From Deroplatys truncata (Eukaryota > Arthropoda > Insecta > Mantodea > Mantidae), in the NCBI GenBank assembly GCA_030765065.1, contig CM060988.1, forward strand, positions 198,150,565 through 198,214,564: DNA of 64,000 bases. Direction: 5' to 3'. The notes under the pieces are model-generated. The model saw only the letters and a list, made by a program, of their open reading frames with translations. It did not search any database and was not told the origin of the DNA. Every line of letters starts with the position of its first letter. Positions within the stretch are counted from its first letter, which is position 1. The position numbers and the translations under genes are program-made. Below are positions 19,266 to 31,018 of this stretch, in pieces.

Positions 19266-22200
19266 CGATCGCTCTTTATCTGAAAAGTGCTGCTGCTATT
19301 TTGTTTTTATTTTAAACTATTTTTCTCGGCTTTAACACTCTGGGAACAACTGCTGCGGCGTATGTTCTGCTATCACTAGGGCGATGGTCAATACCGATCG
19401 ATGAAGACACCCTCACATGTGCGCGTATTGCTCTAAAACTTATATCACGTCAAATAGCACGATTTTTTTTAGCAAAATCCGCTATCGCTCCCGTTTCTCA
19501 CTACGGCCTGTTGCTCTTGGCACCGGGTTTTATAAGCTCGCTTATCGCAACCGCTGTTTCAGCATGCGCGTGGAGTTAAATACCTCATTAAAAATCCTGA
19601 CGCCTTATTTCGCCACAACTTGTCAAGTTGTAAACGCAGTCATTTCCGGTCACACCATCCATCCATCCTTGCACTTTTCCCTAACATCGACCATAAAACT
19701 GCATTTAAAAGATTTTCTAGCTGACGAGCATGCGTTCGCAACTCTTTAAACGCCGCTGCTTCGCCAGCATGCGTTCCCACGGTCTTTTAACCGTGGCTGC
19801 CATTTTGAAACACACATCGACTGCTTTATCAGCACACGCTCATTCACGTACTGTTGCATGTTACGTGTGGAGTTAAAAACAGTACCCTGCCTAAACTTCA
19901 GCATCAGTGTCAAATATTTAAAACTATCAGTGTCGTGTGTAGTGTTTTTTGTGTTGTGCCGTGCATACGTGTTATGTAAAAAGTGAGAATTAAATACAAT
20001 CAGCAGATACTTCCTTTCTAAGGAGTAACAGCAACTGCAGAATAAAAAATTCTGAAGTGTTGCATTCGTATCACCTCTAGCCTCTATCTCTTATAGGTGA
20101 GTACGAAAGTTTATTTTCATATCCACTTAATTTTAATCCAGATAAACTTTTCGGGAAATAGCTGCATTACACATCCGTTATACATACAAAGGGTCGCTAT
20201 ACACTGGCCTTAAAATTCTAAATTCTTTCCATCAACATGACGAGCAAGAACTGAAAAGCGACATGTCTTTAAAAGAATGGCTAAGCATTGAACAATTCGA
20301 ACCATTTATAACAGATATCTCGGAAATGGCTGACGTCACAAAAAAGTTATTTCAAATAAATTGTGTGTTTTTAAAGAGATCTCAATTTTTTGTATTGTAT
20401 GTTTTGCTCAATCCTTAGCAGTTATACAAGATCATAGAAAATTTCTTCCGAATCAAGAGGACTTCACAGGCTATTTCCACAAAATTCAAGATATACATTT
20501 TATTTTTCATATAAATGTCTTTAATATATGGTGTTGTAATTAAAATCGTCAGACAGTTTTAGAAAATAAAACATTTCGGAAAATAGTTCATGTAAAGAGT
20601 AGTTTGGGGTGGAGGGACTTTCTTGAAAATCTCTGTGTCGTATCTTTGAAAGGCACTCAACCTAAATACCAAGTTTAGCATTTATCCGACTTTTCATTTT
20701 TGAGTTATGCTGCTCTATCACATACACACAGACACACACACGCAGAATTTTCTAAAAATGGTTTTCATTCAGGGGACCTCAAAACAAGTATTTAATTTTC
20801 CAGTAAAATCTCAATATTGAATATTTGGATGCAATGCATACCTCCTCTACCTACTATGTATGTGGTAGAGACAGTAGAAATAGCAACCTCTTCAGCAATG
20901 GTTTATTGACGAGAAACGTAGGCGTAAAAGTTAAAAATATACATCGGTGCACGTTAAATTTATAAAAAATCTGTATTCCTGATTTCCTTGAGAAATAAAT
21001 GCACAATTTGTAACAAGGAAATTTTGATACAGCAACTTAGTTCTTTCGAAATCTTTGGAAAACCGTATCTTTATTTTTGTTTTCGGTACCGAAATTTAAC
21101 AATTTCTTAAAACAACTTGTAAAATTGTATATAAAACACTGTAGGAAAGTTTATACTAATATGCATGTCAGTGTTTAAAGGATGCACAGGTCTACAGTTG
21201 TCCAGCTTAACAATATAAAAGGTTTTTGAACGAATAGCAAATTACTAAAAGCCCCTAAATCAATATTATTACATGCAGTTGTGAAAAATATTACAGCTAT
21301 GATTAATAAATTCTGGGATTACGAGAAATTTGTTAATATTGGTTTAAACTTATATAGTTCCTTAATCGTTTTAAAATTGCAAGAAAAGTGAGTATAGCTA
21401 GCTCGAAACTTAGCGTTGTTGTCACAAATTTGATGTTTATACATGTGATAACTATGGTATTTTTCACCGAAAGTAATTCCCTCTATTCTCACTATGAACG
21501 TTAATTACTTTGTCGAAATCTGATTTAAAGATTAGGCTAGTTTAGTGTTTCTTGGAAGGCGTAAATGTAACTACGCCAAACGACAGTAAATGAAATGACA
21601 AGGATTTAAAGCAACTAATAAAAGAACTTCCATTTTCGCAATCCGTTATATAAAATTAATGCAAAAAACTTATGCCAAAAACGTATTGCCATGAAAAACA
21701 AATAAACAATACCTCTAAACCAAAAGCAATATCAACATGGAATAAGCCGACAAGCTAACACAGCTGTGTCTGTGTTTGGCCATCATACGCGAAGCACGTG
21801 CTGTGTACACTTCATGCAATCTGCGCGCGCTAGCATGAAACCTGGCCGTGAGAACCGCTGATTCAGCGCGACCCAGCTTGTTGTGTGCTAACATGCACTT
21901 CCCAGTACACCAACTTTCAACATGCAATTCCCAGTACACCAACTTTCAACATGCATTGCCCTAACAACGTGCAATTTATGCCTTATCAAGCGGTATCGTT
22001 ACTATTAAATGTGTGTGTGCCTATTTAATTTTATTATCTTTTGCACTGCACACTTTTGTTTTAAAATATATATACATTTTCAGTTTTGTGATTGTGTGGA
22101 TTGTGTTTGTTAAATTTTTTATACGCTACTATTATAGTGTGTGTGTGCCTATTTAATTTTTTAAAAGCCCGAAAAATGAAAAGTGTTTGTGAGCGAATGT

Positions 22201-22430
22201 ATGTGTGTGTGAATGTGTGTGTGTGTGCGAGTATGTGCCTAGTATCCATGCGCCGCCAAGACAAAACTTCATCATTTGCCTACCGGGCAGGAACAACAAC
22301 GAAAATTAGAAAGGGCTTCGTCAACCACTACAGCAAACGCCTACCAACCAGGGAAAACCTATGAAAAAGCAGAAACAGCTTGCATTCGTCTACCAACCAG
22401 AGAAAACCCCGAAACACTAGTTATTTAAAA
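19266..22430. other. Polinton right arm, A/T-rich non-coding part
   Basis: About 3.1 kb upstream of the polymerase without a convincing gene. It probably includes the promoter of the minus-strand gene block near 19270-19900. Small structures: a duplicated 32-bp-type phrase around 21892-21955 (CCCAGTACACCAACTTTCAA twice), a repeated GTGTGTGCCTATTTAATTTT at about 22010 and 22140, and a (GT)-rich run at 22195-22235. A good plus-strand splice-donor-like sequence, AGGTGAGTA, lies at 20096. Confidence 0.55.
21757..21815 (-). repeat. Inverted copy of a polymerase-gene segment
   Basis: About 43 bp, around GTTTGGCCATCAT and GAAGCACGTGCTGT, match the reverse complement of about 18535-18577 inside the polymerase gene with around four differences. 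It is one of several short gene-derived pieces in the right arm. Confidence 0.75.
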
Positions 22431-22435
22431 TTGCT

Positions 22436-22480
22436 GATGAGTTCTGGAGAGGCTTTTGCAAATCTTGTTGGTAACAAAAC
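22436..22480 (-). repeat. Copy of part of the OB-like gene
   Basis: The 38 bases from GATGAGTTCTGGAGAGGC to CTTGTTGGTA are identical to 6871-6908 within the 105-residue OB-like gene, in the same strand sense. It stands at the head of the first right-arm unit. Confidence 0.9.
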
Positions 22481-22885
22481 TTACCTTTTCCATCACCTCC
22501 AACATACCCCACTCCCACACCTTTTTCTTTCCACCAATCATAATCTCTGTTATCCTTACCAATCAACAACTTTCATTTGCTCCTTTCCACCAATAACATC
22601 ACTTCTTATTCCCACCAATCACAACTTCACACGTCACTTTCTGTTATACTTTTTATCCCTCGTTCGCCATCTTTTCCCTCTTTCAGTCCCAACCTCCGCA
22701 CAGACAACACCTTGCCGCTCCGCTCCTCTCCATCACGTGTCCTCCATACTCTTTTAACTTCCTTCCTTCATCTTCCACCCCAATTAACGAACCAATCACA
22801 TTTCGTCTTATTTTTACCAATCAAAACACTCCACGTCACTTCCTGTTTTTCCTTCATCTTTCCCTAATCCTCAATTCGATCTCCT
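22436..22885. repeat. Right-arm unit A, CCAAT-rich
   Basis: About 450 bp. After the OB-gene fragment come CACCTCCAACATACCCCACT, then seven CCAAT pentamers between 22534 and 22821, one GCCATCTT at 22676, and the tail TCTTTCCCTAATCCTCAATT. The same sequence recurs as units B and C. Confidence 0.85.
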
Positions 22886-23888
22886 CGTCACCATCTGTTG
22901 CGTTCGACATCTTTCGCATGTTGACCCTAACCTCAAACCTCTTCGTCCCTCCACTTTTTGCCTCCGCCATCTTGTTTAGTACCCATTTTCACCACCACGC
23001 CACCGCCATCTTAGTTTAAGCTCTCCACGTTTACCTCATATTTTAACCTCAACTTCATACCTCCGCCATCTTATTTAGTTCCCATTTTTACCACCGCGCC
23101 TCTCATCTCCGAACCAGATTGCCGGCAAGAACATATCTCGTTCATTCACACCTCGACGGTTGACTAGACAGCAGCTACTGTGAACACCTACGTCGTACAC
23201 TTTTTTGACCGCTTTCGACCGGCTATGAGAACCCTGCTCCTACGTACGCTAGCGACCATTACGATGGTCCAGTACCAGGTTTTTGGTATAGTTAAATTAC
23301 GTCTGTGCAAAGGGCGTCTGTACCGCTTTAAAAAACCTAGGTATATCAGTGCGTAGTGATGTTGGTTGATCTTAAAGCTGGTTAAGCATTTTCAAAAACA
23401 GTTTGCTTTTATTTTTTTCGCGTCGCGTGAAGCTGCTGCGCTTTTGGTGACGCATCAACACCAGTAACAGGTAAGTACCACACGCATAATTATTTTTCGG
23501 GCCTGCTTGGCGTAGCAATATATCCTTTCGTGTTTGGTACTGTAACCTCAAATCTCCTTACCCTCCTCTTGCGTCCGCCATCTTGTTTAGTTCTCACCGC
23601 ATCTCCTTGTCGCCCACCCTCCGCCATTTTTAGTTCCCACTATTTTAACCTCAAAATCTGCTCTTCTAAGATCTTGCTACCGCCATCTTCTTTTAGTTCC
23701 CATTCTCACCACCGCGTCTCCTTGCCCCCACCTCTTGCAACCGCCATGTTCACCACTAACCTCGAAATTTCCTCGTCCTTAAACCTCTTGTCTCAACCAT
23801 CTTGTTTAGTCCCCATTTTCACCACCGCATCTCATATCGCCCCATCTCTCTATCCACTCAAGAAAACCACCATCCAACGTTCAAAAAT
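22886..23888 (+). promoter_or_regulatory. GCCATCTT motif array and possible promoter region
   Basis: Plus-strand CCGCCATCTTGTTTAG-like phrases occur repeatedly, with GCCAT cores at 22966, 23005, 23065, 23577, 23623, 23682 and 23743, often followed by TAGTTCCCATTTTCACCACC. Such sites match the known core of YY1/Pleiohomeotic-type factors; binding is inferred. A canonical splice-donor-like CAG/GTAAGTA lies at 23471. No protein gene is recognised here. Confidence 0.45.
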
Positions 23889-23940
23889 TGCTGATGAGTT
23901 CTCGTCAGGCTTTTGCAAATCTTGTTGCTAGCAAAACTTA
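23889..23940 (-). repeat. Second copy of part of the OB-like gene
   Basis: Same block as at 22436 with a few substitutions, again at the head of a right-arm unit (GCTTTTGCAAATCTTGTTG is unchanged). The unit following it is a diverged copy of the one following 22436. Confidence 0.85.
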
Positions 23941-24344
23941 CCTTTCCCATCACCTCCAACATACCCCACTCCCACACGTTTTTCTTTCCACCAATCATAA
24001 TCTCTCTTATTCTTACCAATCAACAACTTTCATTTGCTCCTTTCCACCAATAACATCACTTCTTATTCCCACCAATCACAACTTCACACGTCACTTTGTT
24101 ATACTTTTTATCCCTCGCTCGCCATCTTTTCCCTCTTTCAGTCCCGACCTCCGCACACACAACACCTCGCCACCCAGCTCCTCCATACTCTTTCATCTTC
24201 CTTCCTTCATCTTCCAACCGAATTAACCAAACAATCACATTTCGTCTTATTTTTACCAATCAAAACACTCCACGTCACTTCTTGTTTTTCCTTCATCTTT
24301 CCCTAATCCTCAATTCTTTTAACTCGTCCCGGATGAACCCATCA
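23889..24344. repeat. Right-arm unit B, CCAAT-rich
   Basis: Diverged copy of unit A with the same order of parts. It ends AACTCGTCCCGGATGAAC, which is the inner edge of the TIR, and passes directly into unit C. Confidence 0.85.
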
Positions 24345-24697
24345 CCTCCAACATACCCCACTCCCACACCTTTTTCTTTCCACCAATCATAATCTCTCTT
24401 ATTCTTACCAATCAACAACTTTCATTTGTTCCTCTCCACCCATAACATCACTTCTTATTCCCACCAATCACAACTTCACACGTCACTTTCTGTTATACTT
24501 TTTATCCCTCGCTCGCCATCTTTTCCCTCTTTCAGTCCCCAACCTCCGCACACACAACACCTCGCCACCCAGCTCCTCTCCATCACGTGTCCTCCATACT
24601 CTTTCATCTTCCACCCGAATTAACGAACCAATCAAAACACTCCACGTCACTTCCTGTTTCTCCTTCATCTTTCCCTAATCCTCAATTCTTTTAACTC
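24345..24697. repeat. Right-arm unit C, CCAAT-rich
   Basis: Third copy, beginning CATCACCTCCAACATACCCC without the OB-gene head, shortened near 24600-24640, and running straight into the right TIR. Confidence 0.85.
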
Positions 24698-24845
24698 GTC
24701 CCGGATGAACCAATTGCAATAACGATAATCCTTCCGCTCATGGTGCTTTTCAAACTTGCCGCCGCCGTCGCACGCAGCGACACTAGCGCCCCTAGCGGCA
24801 GGGATTATCGTTAATACAATTGGCTCATCCGGGACTTATACTACT
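24698..24845 (-). repeat. Right Polinton TIR with internal fold-back
   Basis: Inverted copy of the left TIR, carrying the same hairpin arrangement with GTCCCGGATGAACC at its inner edge. It is directly adjacent to the repeated right-arm units. Confidence 0.93.
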
Positions 24846-24851
24846 CACTTG
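24846..24851. repeat. Right target-site duplication CACTTG
   Basis: Exact match to 5893-5898, directly outside the right Polinton end. Confidence 0.9.
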
Positions 24852-26217
24852 CTTATATAATACAAGGTCATTCTCTCTCAGAAATGAAACATCCTTTACA
24901 TTTATTGATCTTTCTTCCAACTAGCTGAGAGCAAATATCCAAAAACAGTTTTCAATGATGTATAACCATGAAAAACATCAAATTGTGACTATTACACTTT
25001 CTCTGCCAAAAAAGTTTATTAATAAAATTCCTTTTAAAAAAAATTATTTTAAATATTTGGTCACAATTTCAATAGCTCATGCATGGCAACAAGGTTGAAA
25101 TATAACTACAAAAATTGGAATTTTCAAAATTCAAGGACTTGTCTACATTTGAAAAAGTGCTTCTTAGTTATTCTCACCTAAACCAAGGCTGTAGCAAGAT
25201 TTTTATTGGGTCTTTATGCATGGGAGCTTACTACTCATAGAAGCTACGCTCTGTTTCTTCCATCAGATTTAAGTACCAGCAAATTATTTACAATGTGCTT
25301 CAGTACAAGAAAATCTGAAGAAGAGGGGGAAAAGTGCATTGAAAGCAAAAGAATACTTAAATGTTTGTAAACAGAGTTCTGTTAAAGTCTTCAGTCAAGA
25401 CTGGCAAATAAAGAACTTCCAAGTCACTAGGTTTATTCTGGAAACACTTTCAAGATGTCAATGAGATGAATTATCTTCAGAAACAAATAAGTGGATCCAG
25501 AGAAAATGTTATAAAGTTCTTATAAACAATAATATGGTTTTAAAAGTAACATAATATGTTTGAGTTTATGAAACATTTTCTGCAGCAACAGGCAACTTTT
25601 AACTATACACACTCCTACTTATGTTATGTGCTGCTCTTAGTATAGTTGTCTTGCTTATAAAATACAACAAGTTACCAATTCTAGAGAACTGCTTGAAATA
25701 ATGATCTACAACAGGATTTTCTCATAATGTTAATGCTGCCAAATGGATACAGCAGAAACTTGATCTCTCAATATGAAATGATGATCTCCAATTATTTTTT
25801 CTGGTAACTGGTATCATAGAACACTTTATAATACAACATATTTTTATAAAATCAGCAATCTTCACTTCAAGTATTGCTCTCCAGGAAGACTACTTCCAAA
25901 CTTTTAGTGCTATCTTATATTTGAATCCCTTACTCTTAACCACAGCTCAAAACAATTGCTGATGTTGGAGACAAACCATCTCCAGAATGTGTTTGAGTTA
26001 AAATTACAACCAGATGCCATTTCTACATCCTTTAATGATACACACATCATTCTTCTTTTGTATATCAACAGCATTTGTGTTTATTTTTTTTTTTATATTT
26101 AACTTCTTGATTTCTTGTAATTAATATTACACTTGTCTGGTTCTCTCATGACATGAATTAATCTGTATTTTTAAGCTTTACAGGTGAATTAAACCCTTCC
26201 TACACAAAATCCTTGAA
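24852..26217. other. A/T-rich flank downstream of the zinc-finger gene
   Basis: No gene seen. From about 25790 rightward the sequence is alignable by eye with the flank of the second zinc-finger exon (from about 55335), so the last part is the 3' untranslated or flanking region of a duplicated gene. Confidence 0.5.
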
Positions 26218-27463
26218 CTACCCTTTGGCTTCATGAATCAATGTATGTCTTTTCAAATTTGTCAACCTAGCAAAGCATCTCCCACAAGCATTGCACTTGT
26301 ATGGCTTTATGGCTTCATGAATTAATTTATGGCCTTTCAAATGTGACAATTGAGCAAAACACTTCTCACATGTATCACATTTATATGGCTTTATGCCTTC
26401 ATGAATCAATTTATGCTTTTTCATATTTGACAATTCAACAAAACCCTTCCCACAAGCATCACATTTATGTGGCTTTATGCCTTCATGAATCAATTTGTGG
26501 TTTTTCAAATGTGACATCTGAACAAAACCCTTACCACAAATATCGCAGTTGTATGGCCCTATGCCTTCATGAATGAACTTATGGTTTTTTAAATTTGACA
26601 ATCGAGTAAAACCCTTCCCACAAACATCACACTTGTGTGGCCTTATGCCTTCATGCATCAATTTATGGTTTTTCAAATGTGTCAACTGAATAAAACCCCT
26701 GCCACAAGTATCACACTTGTGTGACCTTATACCTTCATGAATCAGTTTATGTCTGTTCAATTGTGAAAACTGAGCAAAACACTTCCCACAAGTATCACAC
26801 TTGTGTGGTTTTGTGCCTTCATGAATCAATTTATGGTTCTTCAAATTAGACAATTCAGCAAAACACTTCTCACAAGTATCACACATGTGTGGCCTTATGT
26901 CTTCATGGATCAATTTATGTCTTTTCAATTGTGACAATTCAGCAAAACACTTCCCGCAAATATCACACTTGTTGGGCCTAATATCTTCATGAGTTAATTT
27001 ATGTTTTTTCAATTGTGACAAACGAGGAAAACTCTTCTCACAAATGTTACACTTGTATAACTTTTTGTCTTCATGAATGAACTTACATTTTTTCAAATCT
27101 GATGGCAAAATAAATCTCTTTTCACAAATATCACACTTGCAATCACAACTTATCTGTTCTGTAACCAAAACTGACATATGACAATAATTTTTCTTAGTGA
27201 AGTCAAGTCCGTGTATACTATTGTGCTGAATGACACTCTGTTTCAAGCAAGAAGATTTGCTCTCCATTGTGCCACCACTATGTTGTTCAGAATAAACACT
27301 TTTGTCTCTTGAAGATATTTCTGGTATATTAATCTCATCGCTTCTGTATTTTTTGGCAGCTTTACATTCAGGACTATCTTTCCTCACACTGAATCTTGCA
27401 TTCTTTCCAGAGTTTTCAAAACATAAAACTGATTGACCTCTGGATAATTCTTCTCTGTATAAC
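26218..27463 (-). CDS. C2H2 zinc-finger protein, last exon (11 fingers)
   Basis: Open frame to a stop at the 3' end. The exon probably starts at 27463 after a good acceptor (AAATTTCAG), giving LYREELSRGQSVLCFENSG at its head. A linker of about 110 residues precedes eleven C2H2 fingers spaced by EGIKPHK-type linkers; the first has Cys in place of the first zinc-binding His (LKKCKFIH) and may not fold. Such arrays bind DNA as transcription regulators, usually in the nucleus; the target is unknown. The paralogue at 55.8-57.4 kb has fifteen fingers. N-terminal exons lie upstream on the minus strand. Confidence 0.9.
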
Positions 27464-27679
27464 CTGAAATTTTGGAAGGAATATTCCATTAACAATTACA
27501 AGGTGCTAAAAAACACATAAATTTACAAGTAAAACATGAGACATGTCAATTTAGTAAATCAAGTTATAAATTCTTACATTTTATCATGCATATGTATGAT
27601 ATGGTTTATTATAATCAAAGTATTAATTTTAATTTTAAAGATTGTCACAATAACTAGGAAATGAATATCTACATTTTAA

Positions 27680-30600
27680 TCCTGCTAGTACCATGAGCTG
27701 ATATGATTGCTTTCCGAAACCAGCTGGAGAATGCCAGGGGCTGCCATGGCATTTTAAGTGAGAAGAAGCTATTATGAGAATTCTTATAAAAATGGCTATT
27801 TTAAAAGATACAATAGTGGAAACTTTTCAAGAATAAAGCCCAGGTAATATAAATATCCATTTATAGCAGTAATATGTCTCTATTAATTTTATACAGGTGT
27901 AACATGTTCCATTAAAGCATGTTTTTGTAGGATAAATACCTTTTTTGTAATATAAAAAAAATCATCACTAAAAATGCACTCAAAACCATTTTGGCTATAT
28001 CGAAAGAAAGAGTGATGCTTTTTAAACAAATAAACAAAAAGCATGCATTAGTATTAAAAAATAATTTGATTATTTTAAAATTTAGGCCAAAAAAAAAGCA
28101 GCTGTGAAAAGTAAACTAGTTACATTTGGTTGGGTACTCACCAATAAATCAGGAACATGTTGGGTTCAAATGCAGACTGGGCATTGTAATTATTCCTTGT
28201 CTTTATACTGTCACTTTTCAAATATTAAAATGATACTAATATTAGATATTGTTAACAAAATAAATAACTGCAGGCATGAAGAACAGAAACTAAAATGTCA
28301 GGCAGATATCAAAATGGAGACAAATTCTTGTTAAAGATGCCCGCTTTTAACGAACGTCTTCAGAAGCCCCACCAAAAGTCTCTCACGTGTAATGTTATTT
28401 AAGCTCATTGTTTACTAGGGCGCTAATGGCCTAGGAGTTGAGGTCCTTAAACACAAATCATCATCCCGCTGTTTATGAATCCCACATTAACAAAAAGCCT
28501 GTTTGTAACTAAAATATTTTTCTTGAATTTGCGATCGCACAGCTTCTCCTGGGTAGTTCGTGCATTAAGATTTTCAGAATGCAGTTAAAACTACCTCCAC
28601 TATAATGGGCAATAGCTCACATTAAACTGCAAAAGTGGCAGCTCTGCAATCACGTTTTTAAACCTGTTAACTCTGACTTCCGAGTTCTGATTGATTTCCA
28701 CTTCCATTTTAAAGTTCACCAGGTGGCGTGTTAAGTTGTGTCGTCTTTGTGATAGTGATTTATATTTCTCACTCAAAAAAAATGGCTGCCAAATGGAACA
28801 AGCTTACATTTGTGGCAACAGTGGAAGGATTGGATGTCGTGAGATGGCACCTATGCTCCTTCCCTATTGATGAGGGACTACTCGGCAGCATTAATCATGC
28901 TGAACAAATGATTCTAAGTGCCAGATACCTGGGCAGGAGGAAGCAGACTCTCTCTGGATTTCTTTAAGAACTGAAGGTTAGTAACCTTACTGTCTTATTT
29001 CTTTACTGGGTAATACTGAACAATCAACATGCATTCATATCTAATAATAGATATGTAAATCTGATATACACTTTCGTTTTGTTTATTGCACATTAAGTGC
29101 AAATGGCTTACCGTGAAGTGGTGTTAATATCAGTGTTCACTGTTTCGAAACTAGTATAAATTTACAGCTATTGTAGCATATTAATTCTTTAATTTACTGC
29201 ATTCCGTTCACTAATCTTTAAATTCCTCTCTTAGTATTACATGTGTACATAATCATTTAAAATTTCTGAAAATAGTACGTTTTACTATTAAAATACTTAA
29301 AAACACAATTTGCATATTATTTCTGGCAATTGAATGCTTAACCTAGCTCCCATTTAAGGAAAACCCATATCTAAGGAAAAATTGTAATTCCCCCTGAGAT
29401 TCGTTAAATATGGTTTCTACTGTATACATTTTAAAACACTTGTTAATTTCAGTTAACAATTTATTAAAATTGTAACATTTATTTATTTATTTATTTTAAA
29501 TAATATTTATATATTTTGGATAATGGAAACATCGGAATATTAAGAGAAAAGGGAAAATATTAATTATTTGGAAAATTGCATAGCTTACCATGAAGAAACT
29601 TGTCATTGAGAAACAAATTATATCACTTGATTTTAACTATGGAGAGTGGTCAGACAACAATGTAATTGATTCCTAACCATAGGAATGATGATTTATATAT
29701 AAGCTTTTTAAGAGGCAAGTTTAGCAGCAGTTGCACTCGATATCCCCAGATAGGCAACTTTAATAGCAATATCCTGGACAGGTATCTTAGATCATAAAAA
29801 GTTACAAAATAGGTCAGTGAGTAAATAGAAATTATCTAATTATGAATCAGTTATTATTTTTATGAAGTGATAAGTATTTCAGAATAATTTAAAATTTTCT
29901 GAACATCCATAAGAGTTATTTCACAATACTTTGCTGTACCTCAACCTGAGAAAAAATATAAGAGTACTCATAGCTCATGCAAAGCAATTTCTAAGATGCA
30001 GCAAGAGAAGGCAACAGAGATACAAAATCACAACCCAACGAGAGAAACATCGCAGAGATATTGTCATTTCAAGATCTCCAATCAGTGAGTATATTGAATT
30101 TAAACATATATCATCAAAGCCAACCATTCAATACACAATGAATTTAAAACAGCCACATTTGAGGTCAGACTGTGGTACAAATCATAATAAATCCTGCTAC
30201 AATTGTCTACATCTGTAGGGAAAACAGCAAATAATTAATCCTGCTACAGATGTAACCAAACTAATAGTGCACAAGTATATAATTACATACATAGACTTAA
30301 GTTTACACAATTATGAAGGCTGCAATCCTTTATCACAGTGTTCAGGACTGCCACTTTTGTTGTGGTGAATGGAACATAATGCACAGTCTTTCCTTTTTTC
30401 CAGGTAAGAACCTAACAATGCAGACTTGTTTGCTGGCACTATCCTTGGAATTACAGTACTGTAGATGCTATTTCTTGTAGAAAAACATTCTTTGCTTAGG
30501 GAATCTACAGTGGGATAACAAAACTGTAAACAATGTCTATACTTTTTACAATATTGTCAGCATCATCACCAGGCAAGCTGCTGAAGCACCTCCATTTTTG

Positions 30601-31018
30601 CGGTGGAGAAGCAGGAGCATGCCTGGTAAAGTGACACCATTATGACTATCTGACATCAACTCATTAGCATTAACCTTGCATTTCTCAAAATAATGTGACA
30701 GCTTCTTGTCATTGATACCAGCTGTAAAATATCCGATAACTGCTTGTCATTTTACAAATAATGCACAATGTACAATCGTAAACTGAGGGGCTGCTTACTA
30801 TTGTGAAACCCAGGCATGTAACTATAAACCAACCAGTCAAAGGAAAAAGGTTGAAACTTTCCTTCAATATAAGTCGTCCCAAAAATAGTTTTACCATGAA
30901 AGTTTCACAAGTCAATGTGATCAGCCCTGGCATGCAGTGGAGTGGACTTTCAAACCAATCTGCTTGTACCTAGCACTTTAAGAGCTGGCAGCCACTATAC
31001 CATGTAGCACTAAGAGGG
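27680..31018 (-). mobile_element. TTAA-flanked piggyBac-type insertion (~3.3 kb, decayed)
   Basis: TTAA lies on both sides (27676-27679 and 31019-31022). The ends are weakly inverted: TCCTGCTAGTACCATG against the complement of CATGTAGCACTAAGAGGG. The duplicate copy at 57.6 kb has the empty site. Inside, minus-strand fragments resemble piggyBac transposase: MVKLFLGRLILKESFN near 30890 and a C-terminal-like RKDCALCSIHHNKSG near 30370. No long frame survives. An open frame at 28728-28967 (MAAKWNKLTFVATVEGLD) is unassigned. Confidence 0.7.

Larger units (their letters stand above)
5899..24845. mobile_element. Polinton/Maverick element, ~18.9 kb
   Basis: The ends are AGTAGTATAAGTCCCGG on the left and its reverse complement on the right, each followed inward by about 147 bp of near-identical TIR. 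The direct repeat CACTTG lies immediately outside at 5893-5898 and 24846-24851, the 6-bp target duplication typical of Polintons. The gene set is diagnostic: family B DNA polymerase, retrovirus-like integrase, A32-type ATPase, adenain-like protease, double-jelly-roll capsid protein and penton-type protein, all on the minus strand and tightly packed with TAATG or ATGA overlaps. TIRs differ at about four positions and several frames remain open, so insertion is probably fairly recent. The element is nevertheless broken, with about two breaks in the polymerase region and at least one or two in the 7.06-8.59 kb gene region. Confidence 0.96.

Noticed and set aside
22501-24670. Several 60-130 residue frames rich in Ser, Pro, His and Phe
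   Set aside because: Low-complexity pyrimidine-rich repeats; frames differ among the repeat units and show no domain.
26301-26576. Plus-strand frames with repeated ALCLHESI
   Set aside because: Antisense of the zinc-finger array; the same shadow appears at 55878-56846.
28728-28967. 79-residue frame MAAKWNKLTFVATVEGLD
   Set aside because: Lies within a decayed TTAA element; no family match, and the single frame could be chance or a transposase shred.
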